Source: an uncultured Porphyromonadaceae bacterium | GTDB taxonomy: Bacteria; Bacteroidota; Bacteroidia; Bacteroidales; Muribaculaceae | Reading direction: 5' to 3' | Assembly (NCBI GenBank): GCA_900555915.1 | Contig: USNC01000122.1 | Span: forward strand, 1 to 5,199 | DNA length: 5,199 nucleotides | In this document: piece by piece, positions 1 to 5,199 of the stretch | Layout: every line of letters begins with the position of its first letter | Numbering within the stretch: position 1 is the first letter of the stretch | The notes under the pieces: model-generated | What the model saw: the letters and a program-made list of their open reading frames with translations, nothing else | Told to the model about the DNA's origin: nothing | The model's database searches: none | Position numbers and translations under genes: made by a program

Positions 1-47
1 GAGATCGCTCAGTGTCTCGTGGGCTCGGAGATGTGTATAAGAGACAG
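1..47. other. Illumina Nextera adapter with i7 index (non-genomic)
   Basis: Bases 14-47 match the 34-base Nextera read-2 transposon adapter, running from GTCTCGTGGGCTCGG to the 19-base mosaic end that finishes AGATGTGTATAAGAGACAG. Bases 1-5 (GAGAT) are the end of the P7 flow-cell oligo, and bases 6-13 (CGCTCAGT) sit exactly where the 8-base i7 index belongs. From memory, that index equals ACTGAGCG on a sample sheet. Read on the minus strand the adapter gives the familiar contaminant tail SLIHISEPTRH; read on the plus strand it gives MSRGLGDVYKRQ. The true genomic sequence begins at base 48. No gene should be called across this segment. Confidence 0.98.
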
Positions 48-344
48 GAGTTTCAGCGCTTCGATTTCCAGTTCCTTCATGAAAGCGGCCACACGGCTGG
101 GGATGGCCCCGAAGTAATGGTCTTCCAGCTGCTGGTTCTTGGCGCTGTCATGGCCCATCAGCGTGCGTCCGGTCATCAGCAGGTCGGGACGTGCGGCGTA
201 CAACCCTTCGTCAACCAGAAAATATTCCTGCTCCCAGCCCAGATAGGAAAAGACCTTCTCGACATTCTTGTCGAAATAGCGGCACACCTCGGTCGCAGCC
301 TTGTTCACGGCCGAAATCGACCGTAGCAGAGGCACTTTATAATC
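48..344 (-). pseudogene. glnN: Type III glutamine synthetase, internal fragment (both ends missing, probable assembly artefact)
   Basis: This stretch encodes about 99 residues, from DYKVPLLRS to FMKELEIEALKL, that resemble the start of the catalytic domain of type III glutamine synthetase (GlnN), the ATP-dependent glutamate-ammonia ligase common in Bacteroidota. Visible family hallmarks are the block GWEQEYFLVD, which carries the conserved glutamates, then ARPDL, TGRTLMGHDSAK and DHYFGAIPSRV. The family is usually around 700 residues or more, so only an inner slice is present. Downstream sequence is replaced by adapter at base 47, whose bases supply the apparent stop codon. Upstream, the normal GlnN N-terminus is replaced by transporter sequence at the shared GEALDYK-like site. 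The residues look intact and undecayed, so I read this as part of a normal gene elsewhere in the genome, misjoined here. It is not a functional enzyme in this form. Confidence 0.88.
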
Positions 345-362
345 GAGCGCCTCGCCCGTATA
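345..362 (-). other. Chimera junction between MATE transporter and glutamine synthetase III
   Basis: On the minus strand these 18 bases encode YTGEAL. In type III glutamine synthetases the sequence just before DYK is typically YTGEAL, and in MATE/DinF transporters a very similar (F/Y)AGEAL follows the eighth membrane helix. The reading frame switches family exactly here without breaking frame. The exact crossover cannot be placed within the shared stretch. Template switching or a short-overlap assembly join fits best. Confidence 0.8.
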
Positions 363-1214
363 GGCGAGTCCATCCATAAAAAAGGAGAAGAAGAGAAACA
401 TCTGGTTTATCACCGCGTTCGCACCCGTGGCCACCTCGCCCATCCTGGCAGCGCACGCGTATAAGAGAACTGTGGCGGCAATCAGACATGCCGACCTGAA
501 AAACAGGTTTGAATTGACGCTGAAAATCAGTTTCCAGCCGCCGGAGAGCACCACCGGTTTCCAGCCGGCACCGATGCGTATGCCATGTCGCCGACACATG
601 CCGGCGGCCATCACAGCGACCGGAAGCACCATAATCCACTGGGCCGTCAGGGTGCCCATCGCTATTCCCTTGAAGCCAAGGCCGAAAACATACACAAATG
701 TCAGGGTAGCCGCAACATTGAGCATACTCATACCCACATTGAGCAGCATGGCCTTGCCGGTTGACTGCATTCCTACAAACCATCCGGTGACCGCGGTGAG
801 CACCATCATAGGCACAGCGCCGGCTATGCACACAGAAAAATAGTATGATGCGAGATCCGACACCGCATCCGACGCCCCCATCACTCCAAGCAGAATATTC
901 CTGACCGGCTGCGACACCGCCATGAGCAGCAATCCTATGACGACGCCCATCAGCACCGCTCTCATCAAAGTCTGCCCCATGCGTCCGCGGTCCGAGGCGC
1001 CATAGGCAGACGCCGTAAGCCCGGACGTGCCGCCTCTTAAAAAACTGAAAAGCCAATAGACGCCAGACATCATCACGGAGCCTATGGCTATCCCGGCGAG
1101 ATACTTCTCCTCGCCCATGTGTCCGGCCACCGCAGTGTCGCACAGACCCAGCAACGGCACCGAGATATTGCTCAGCACCGTGGGCAGCGTCATCCCCGCT
1201 ATAGTGCGGTTCAT
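345..1214 (-). CDS. MATE family (DinF-like) multidrug/toxin efflux transporter, C-terminus missing
   Basis: This encodes an inner-membrane multidrug and toxic compound extrusion transporter, a family that exports cationic or organic compounds using a Na+ or H+ gradient. About 290 residues are present against roughly 440 for the family, covering about eight of twelve membrane helices. Family signs are the N-terminal block LPTVLSNISVPLLGLCDTAV followed by AGHMG, the loop FLRGGTSGLTASAYGA, and INQMFLFFSFFMDGLAY at the end of helix 8. The start at 1214 (MNRTIAGM) is chosen because GAAAGG (1221-1226) lies six bases upstream, and because family members begin close to this helix. An in-frame ATG at 1247 would add eleven residues. 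An automatic call would run on through the glutamine synthetase fragment and adapter to a stop at 9-11; that tail is spurious. The substrate cannot be told from sequence. Confidence 0.87.
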
Positions 1215-1220
1215 ATCACG

Positions 1221-1226
1221 CCTTTC
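1221..1226 (-). promoter_or_regulatory. Ribosome binding site deciding the MATE start
   Basis: GAAAGG on the minus strand lies six bases before the ATG at 1214, a normal Shine-Dalgarno spacing. No comparable purine motif precedes the alternative ATG at 1247, so the shorter start is preferred. Confidence 0.55.
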
Positions 1227-1251
1227 GTTATTCCCAACACTTGTCATGATG

Positions 1252-1283
1252 CAAATATCTGAAAAAAATACGAAACAAACAAG
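1252..1283 (-). promoter_or_regulatory. Candidate Bacteroidota promoter for the MATE gene
   Basis: Read on the minus strand, GATATTTG (1252-1259) matches the Bacteroidota -7 consensus TAnnTTTG at all but the first fixed base. A CTTG motif (1280-1283) lies 20 bases upstream and could be the -33 TTTG-like element. Transcription would then begin near 1245-1248, almost at the ATG at 1247. That favours the ATG at 1214, which would have a leader of about 30 bases carrying GAAAGG. This is a consensus match only. Confidence 0.4.
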
Positions 1284-1289
1284 CGATAA

Positions 1290-1321
1290 GTTGTTTTTAG
1301 CCGGATTTATTGTTAATTTTG
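1290..1321 (+). promoter_or_regulatory. Bacteroidota-type promoter for the DUF3822-rsmD-ribBA cluster
   Basis: TAATTTTG (1314-1321) is a perfect match to the Bacteroidota -7 element TAnnTTTG. GTTG (1290-1293), 20 bases upstream, is a plausible degenerate -33 TTTG element. Because the -7 element is centred near the start site, transcription should begin within a few bases of 1325, essentially at the DUF3822 ATG (1326). No Shine-Dalgarno sequence lies in the four bases between. This suggests a leaderless or nearly leaderless message. Confidence 0.65.
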
Positions 1322-1325
1322 CAGT

Positions 1326-2156
1326 ATGAGCGAAGAAATCAACAAATACAACAGCCGTGCCGACTATATGGACAACGGTCAATGGCATCTTGCCGTAGAC
1401 ATCTCCTCACATGGCGTAGGAGCCTGGCTTGTGCCCGACGAGTGCCTCGGACGGCCTCCCAAGCAACTGGTCCGCGAGTCCTGGCAGCCAGCCGAAGAAG
1501 GTCTGCTGCGCCGCATCGAGGATGTGGTCTACGACAACCCGACGATACTCGACGACTTCTCGGCCGACATCATAGTGGAAAGCGAACGCCAACTGTGGCT
1601 GCCCGCATCCCTCTATCCTTCCGACGAAGACTGCGCCGAGACATACACAGAAGTCTATGGCGGCGACGTGTTTGAAGTCATGATCAATGAGACCGGAAAG
1701 GAAAAGAACGCGTTCACTCTCACGCCCGGCCTGAAGTCGTTCATGCAGCGGTCATTTCCCGGGGCAAGGATATGGAGCCAGCAGACTCTCCTCAAGGAGG
1801 CTGCCATGACTCCACACGACTCTTTCAAATGCCTGCTCGACATACGGGAGGAGTATGCTGATTTCGTACTTCTCGACCGCGGCGAACTCCTCAGCGCATC
1901 ATCGCATCCGTGGAAAACGGTCAACGACATTGCATATACCCTTGTCAACATTCTCCAGACCTACGGAGCCGGACTCAACGACACAGACCTGGTATGCAGC
2001 GGACTACGCGAAGCGAGACAAGTGCTCGGCAAGACATTCTCCCCGTATTTCAAAACAATAAGCCAGAAAAACCATGACCTTGACGGAATTTCGATACCGA
2101 CAGCGGTCTATCTGGCCATCAACAGAAAGAAGAGATATGCGAATCATTCGAGGTAA
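1326..2156 (+). CDS. DUF3822 family protein
   Basis: This 276-residue soluble protein has no signal peptide or membrane helix. I recognise it as the Bacteroidota DUF3822 family from its overall character and its position directly before rsmD, where the family is usually found. The family is of unknown function; an actin-like ATPase (ASKHA/PilM-type) fold has been suggested, and the opening segment WHLAVDISSHGVGAWLVP (residues 20-37) has the strand-turn-strand look of such a domain's first phosphate loop, though this is inference. The later part holds further hydrophobic strands, such as YADFVLLDRGELLS, and ends in a basic tail (NRKKRY). The start at 1326 gives a plausible N-terminus; ATG 1368 (Met15) is the only near alternative. 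Its last codons overlap the start of rsmD by 20 bases, implying translational coupling. A role connected with ribosome maturation is only a guess from this pairing. Confidence 0.8.
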   Translation: MSEEINKYNSRADYMDNGQWHLAVDISSHGVGAWLVPDECLGRPPKQLVRESWQPAEEGLLRRIEDVVYDNPTILDDFSADIIVESERQLWLPASLYPSDEDCAETYTEVYGGDVFEVMINETGKEKNAFTLTPGLKSFMQRSFPGARIWSQQTLLKEAAMTPHDSFKCLLDIREEYADFVLLDRGELLSASSHPWKTVNDIAYTLVNILQTYGAGLNDTDLVCSGLREARQVLGKTFSPYFKTISQKNHDLDGISIPTAVYLAINRKKRYANHSR

Positions 2157-2670
2157 ATATGGGAAACGCCGTTTCGACGTGCCCCACAATATCACGGCCC
2201 GTCCGACTACGGACTTCGCCAAAGAAAACATTTTCAATGTGATTGAGAATATCGAGGATATCGAAGACAAAATCGTGCTCGATCTCTTCGCCGGCACCGG
2301 GGCCATCAGTCTTGAGTTTCTTTCGAGGGGAGCGTCATCGGTCACATCCGTGGAGATGGCATCGACTCAGGCCAACTTCATTCGCAGCGTGAAAGACAAA
2401 CTCGGCGACAATGCCTTGCGCGTGATACGTGGAGATGTGTTCAAATTCATATCCACGGCTAAACGCCCCTACGACATCGTCTTCGCAGACCCCCCATACG
2501 ACCATCCACGCTTTGACGAGATACCGGGACTTATCATCAACTCACCAATCACTGCGGAAGGCACCCTGGTAATCATCGAGCACAGCGCGAAGCATGATTT
2601 CTCGCAACTTCCTTCATTTGAGCAACACCGCACATACGGCTCAGTAAATTTCTCAATCTTCAGAAAATAA
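2137..2670 (+). CDS. rsmD: 16S rRNA (guanine(966)-N2)-methyltransferase RsmD
   Basis: This cytoplasmic S-adenosylmethionine-dependent enzyme methylates N2 of G966 (E. coli numbering) in 16S rRNA during small-subunit assembly. The 177-residue protein is slightly shorter than E. coli RsmD (about 198). It shows the family N-terminus MRIIRGKYGKRR, the conserved ARPTTD segment (residues 21-26), the SAM-binding motif VLDLFAGTGAISLEFLSRGA (47-66) with the acidic end of strand 2 at Glu73, and the catalytic motif IV DPPY (118-121). The start at 2137 is chosen over an in-frame ATG at 2074 because homologues begin at MRII and the purine run AAGAAGAGAT directly precedes it. It overlaps DUF3822 by 20 bases in another frame. 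All motifs needed for activity appear intact. Confidence 0.94.
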   Translation: MRIIRGKYGKRRFDVPHNITARPTTDFAKENIFNVIENIEDIEDKIVLDLFAGTGAISLEFLSRGASSVTSVEMASTQANFIRSVKDKLGDNALRVIRGDVFKFISTAKRPYDIVFADPPYDHPRFDEIPGLIINSPITAEGTLVIIEHSAKHDFSQLPSFEQHRTYGSVNFSIFRK

Positions 2671-2686
2671 AGTTGTTTAATATCAT

Positions 2687-3898
2687 ATGGAAAATATAAA
2701 ACTTGACAGGATAGAAGACGCGATAGAGGATTTCCGCAATGGAAAGTTTGTCATCGTGGTCGACGACGAAGACCGCGAAAACGAGGGAGACCTCATCATT
2801 GCCGCTGAAAAGATAACACCGGAGCAGGTCAATTTCATGCTCCGGAATGCACGCGGAGTGCTTTGCGCGCCGCTCACCATCAAGCGATGCAGGGAATTGA
2901 AACTCGGGTTTCAAGTGGAGGAAAACACCTCGATGCTCGGCACTCCTTTCACTGTCACGGTTGACAAACTCGAAGGATGCTCCACCGGGGTAAGCGCCTA
3001 CGACCGCGCAGCCACTCTCAACGCGCTTGCCGACCCTAAATCCACACCCGAGACATTCGGACGCCCGGGACACATAAACCCCCTCTACGCACAGGACAGA
3101 GGTGTCCTTGACCGTGCGGGACACACAGAGGCAGCGGTAGACCTCGCACGCCTCGCAGGGCTGCAGCCGGCCGGAGTGCTGATGGAGATAATGAATGAAG
3201 ACGGCACCATGGCCCGCCTTCCGCAACTCAAGAAACTTGCCCGGGAATGGGACATGAAACTGATCAGCATCCGCGACCTCATCTCCTATCGTCTTGAGCA
3301 TGACAATATGCTTGAGAAAGGCGAGGAGGTCGACATGCCCACAGCCTACGGCCACTTCCGCCTTGTGCCATTCCGCCAGAAAGACAATGGTCTGGAGCAT
3401 ATCGCCCTCATCAAGGGCGATATTGAAGGAGATGCGCCCCTGCTGGTCAGAGTCCACAGCAGCTGCGCCACCGGCGACATCTTCGGCTCCATGCGCTGCG
3501 AATGCGGCGAACAGCTCCACAAGGCCATGGAAATGATCGAGAAAGAAGGACGGGGGGCGATAATCTACCTTAATCAGGAAGGTCGCGGCATCGGCCTTAT
3601 GGACAAGATAAAAGCCTACAAACTTCAGGAAGAGGGTCTCGACACCGTAGACGCAAACATCCACCTCGGGCACAAAGCCGACGAAAGAAACTACGGGGTG
3701 GGCGCATCCATTCTGAACGCCCTCGGCATTAAGAAAATGCGCCTGCTCAGCAATAATCCGATGAAGAGAATCGGTCTTGAAGGTTTCGGAGTGGAGATAG
3801 TGGAGAATGTGCCGCTTGAGGTGGAGCCAAACAAATACAACCGATTCTATATGCACACCAAGAAAGAGCGTATGGGGCACAACTTGAAATTCAGCTGA
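2687..3898 (+). CDS. ribBA: Bifunctional 3,4-dihydroxy-2-butanone-4-phosphate synthase / GTP cyclohydrolase II
   Basis: This enzyme makes both precursors that enter riboflavin synthesis. The N-terminal RibB domain converts ribulose 5-phosphate to 3,4-dihydroxy-2-butanone 4-phosphate and formate. The C-terminal RibA domain opens GTP to the diaminopyrimidine precursor. At 403 residues it has the usual full fusion length. RibB (about 1-200) shows the metal-binding acidic loop [10 protein letters not shown] (26-35), [12 protein letters not shown] (97-108), [10 protein letters not shown] (124-133), [16 protein letters not shown] (143-158) and [11 protein letters not shown]. RibA (about 210-400) shows the zinc cysteines 260, 271 and 273 in [18 protein letters not shown], the GTP-binding block NQEGRGIGL (296-304), DLGH-like [12 protein letters not shown], and LSNNPMKR. 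It starts 16 bases after rsmD with no Shine-Dalgarno sequence, as is common in Bacteroidota. No FMN riboswitch fits in front of it. Both domains look functional. Confidence 0.97.
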   Translation: MENIKLDRIEDAIEDFRNGKFVIVVDDEDRENEGDLIIAAEKITPEQVNFMLRNARGVLCAPLTIKRCRELKLGFQVEENTSMLGTPFTVTVDKLEGCSTGVSAYDRAATLNALADPKSTPETFGRPGHINPLYAQDRGVLDRAGHTEAAVDLARLAGLQPAGVLMEIMNEDGTMARLPQLKKLAREWDMKLISIRDLISYRLEHDNMLEKGEEVDMPTAYGHFRLVPFRQKDNGLEHIALIKGDIEGDAPLLVRVHSSCATGDIFGSMRCECGEQLHKAMEMIEKEGRGAIIYLNQEGRGIGLMDKIKAYKLQEEGLDTVDANIHLGHKADERNYGVGASILNALGIKKMRLLSNNPMKRIGLEGFGVEIVENVPLEVEPNKYNRFYMHTKKERMGHNLKFS

Positions 3899-3908
3899 CC
3901 AACCCAAA

Positions 3909-5199
3909 ATGAAAAAGACAGTCATATCAATCATAGCCATAGGTCTATCCTTAGGCTCACAAGCAAAAAAAGCGCTCGACCACAGCAGTTTCGACGACTG
4001 GAAGAAAGTGACCAACCATTCGCTGAGCAATGACGGGGCCTGGGCCGCGTTCAGTGTCAATCCGCAGGAAGGCGACGGAATGCTGACGTTGCGCAACACA
4101 AAAAACAATGCGGAAATCAACATTCCGCGTGGATCAGGCGTGAAATTCACGGCCGACAGCCGTTGGGCCATCGCCGAGATAATCCCCCTCTTCAAGGATA
4201 CCCGCCAGGCAAAAATCGATAAGAAGAAAGATTTCGACATGCCTCAGGACTCTCTGGCCATCATTGACCTGAAGAGCAGATCAGTGACCAAGATCCCCCT
4301 TGTCAAGGGCTTCAAGACGTCGAAAGACGGAAGTGCCTGGATAGCATACCATAGTTGTGACACCACCGTCACCAAAAACATCAGACTCAAAGACAAGGAT
4401 GCCGGGCTTCCGCTGGTGATCCGCAATCTTTCCTCGGGCGATACTGTAGTGGTTCCTTATGTGAAGCACTACGTATTCAGCGATGAAGGCTCACGTCTTG
4501 CCACAGTGATCTGCCCGCCGGAGAAAGATTCCGTTTTCAACAGCGGGGTCAGACTCTTTGATCTTGCGAAAAGCGATACGTATCAGCTTGACGAGAAAAA
4601 GAAATACTACGGCTCGCCGGTCTTCTCCAAAGACGGCATGAAACTTGCCTATACCGCTACCAACGACAGCAACAAGACCGGCACACGGCGTATGCAGCTC
4701 TGGCTTGCAGACCTCGCTTCTTCCTCGATCTCGCCCGAAGAGATAGAAGTCGCAATCACCACAGGCCGTAAAGGTCCGAATCTGCAGCGCCCGCACGCCG
4801 AAGACCCCGAACTTCAGGAGAAGTTGCTTTCGGAATGGAAGGAGAAAATGGCCAAGTCAAGAGGTGAGGAACTATACATCAACCAATATTCCGAGCCGGA
4901 ATTCAGCCACAACGGCCTGCGCCTTGTGATTGGAGTCGCGCCCGAGATAGCGCCAGACGACACCACACTTGTAAGTTTCGAAACACCCGAACTTGACATA
5001 TGGCGCTGGGACGCACCGTACACCCCTCCGCAAGACAACCACAATGTGGAATCCATGCGTAAGCAGACATTCCCGGTAGTAATCGATCTTGCTAGCGGCA
5101 ACCGGCAACTCATCGACTCCAATCCCCTCGCATCAATAGATGTGCCCGACCGCTGGGATGCCGACTGGGCACTTCTCCGCGGCCCGAGCAAGGAAATAG
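3909..5199 (+). CDS. Exported S9-family (prolyl oligopeptidase-type) serine peptidase, N-terminal part
   Basis: This frame stays open from ATG 3909 to the window edge, giving 430 residues of a protein that is probably about 900 long. It begins with a signal peptide: lysines 2-3, a hydrophobic core (VISIIAIGLSLG) and a likely signal peptidase I site after Ala19 (SQA), with no lipobox, so a periplasmic protein is expected. The mature start ALDHSSFDDWK and the block KKKDFDMPQDSLAIIDL (105-121) are typical of Bacteroidota S9 peptidases. The visible part is the beta-propeller gate, with blade repeats centred on SNDG (40-43), TADS (81-84), SKDG (138-141), SDEG (191-194), SKDG (240-243) and SHNG (333-336). 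A charged helical stretch (about 277-321) interrupts it. The catalytic Ser-Asp-His domain would lie beyond the window, so activity and specificity cannot be judged. It follows ribBA by 10 bases. Confidence 0.88.
   Translation, partial: MKKTVISIIAIGLSLGSQAKKALDHSSFDDWKKVTNHSLSNDGAWAAFSVNPQEGDGMLTLRNTKNNAEINIPRGSGVKFTADSRWAIAEIIPLFKDTRQAKIDKKKDFDMPQDSLAIIDLKSRSVTKIPLVKGFKTSKDGSAWIAYHSCDTTVTKNIRLKDKDAGLPLVIRNLSSGDTVVVPYVKHYVFSDEGSRLATVICPPEKDSVFNSGVRLFDLAKSDTYQLDEKKKYYGSPVFSKDGMKLAYTATNDSNKTGTRRMQLWLADLASSSISPEEIEVAITTGRKGPNLQRPHAEDPELQEKLLSEWKEKMAKSRGEELYINQYSEPEFSHNGLRLVIGVAPEIAPDDTTLVSFETPELDIWRWDAPYTPPQDNHNVESMRKQTFPVVIDLASGNRQLIDSNPLASIDVPDRWDADWALLRGPSKEI

Larger units (their letters stand above)
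1215..1325. promoter_or_regulatory. Divergent intergenic promoter region
   Basis: This AT-rich spacer separates the leftward MATE gene from the rightward DUF3822-rsmD-ribBA cluster and is much poorer in GC than either flank. It carries one candidate Bacteroidota-type promoter for each direction, described separately. I see no long inverted repeat indicating a shared operator and no conserved riboswitch-like element. Confidence 0.7.

Noticed and set aside
12..326. Plus-strand frame starting MSRGLGDVYKRQ
   Set aside because: Its start codon and first twelve residues come from sequencing adapter, and the rest is antisense to the glutamine synthetase fragment.
427..843. Plus-strand frame of 138 codons
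   Set aside because: It is antisense to the MATE gene, its product is low in recognisable structure, and no promoter or ribosome binding site is visible.
9..1388. One long minus-strand gene beginning upstream at 1388
   Set aside because: The extra N-terminal residues lie inside DUF3822 and its promoter and match no MATE N-terminus. The 3' end is chimera plus adapter.
2074..2136. Longer rsmD start at 2074
   Set aside because: The 21 extra residues lie inside DUF3822 coding sequence and do not resemble RsmD, whose homologues begin at the MRII segment encoded from 2137.
2671..2686. FMN riboswitch in front of ribBA
   Set aside because: Only 16 bases separate the rsmD stop from the ribBA start, far too short for the aptamer, and no such fold is expected within the rsmD coding sequence.
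2660..4240. A 526-codon open frame on the minus strand antisense to ribBA and the start of the peptidase gene
   Set aside because: It lies opposite two confidently identified genes, its product has no recognisable family and is rich in cysteine and histidine runs typical of antisense translation, and no promoter or ribosome binding site precedes it. Codon bias of the sense genes explains the lack of stops.

Overview
The window looks like a Bacteroidales (Bacteroidota) chromosome fragment of moderate GC content. Four signs point there: a TAnnTTTG-type -7 promoter element, almost no Shine-Dalgarno sequences on the main operon, a type III (GlnN-type) glutamine synthetase fragment, and a DUF3822-rsmD gene pair. 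A gut lineage such as Muribaculaceae would fit, but that finer placement is a guess.

Layout. Bases 1-47 are not genomic. They are the end of an Illumina P7 adapter, an 8-base index and the Nextera read-2 transposon end. Bases 48-344 (minus strand) encode about 99 residues from the middle of a type III glutamine synthetase. Bases 345-1214 (minus strand) encode the first two thirds of a MATE/DinF-type efflux transporter. The two pieces join in frame at a short Tyr-Thr-Gly-Glu-Ala-Leu-coding stretch typical of glutamine synthetase III and closely resembling the MATE sequence. The resulting long reading frame is therefore most likely a library or assembly chimera, not a gene. A compact divergent promoter region (1215-1325) separates it from the rightward genes.

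From 1326 to the right end lies a tight plus-strand cluster: a DUF3822 protein, rsmD (16S rRNA guanine-N2 methyltransferase, overlapping DUF3822 by 20 bases), ribBA (bifunctional riboflavin precursor enzyme, 16 bases further on), and an exported S9-family peptidase (10 bases further on, cut by the window end). With no visible internal terminator they are probably co-transcribed from the promoter just before DUF3822. The cluster combines ribosome modification, flavin biosynthesis and periplasmic peptide degradation, with no obvious shared pathway.

I see no RNA genes, mobile elements, CRISPR arrays or defence genes, and no convincing new biological system. The most consequential observations are the adapter and the chimera at the left end, which would mislead automatic annotation. 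The most interesting genuine biology is the promoter lying almost on the DUF3822 start codon, which suggests a leaderless transcript.
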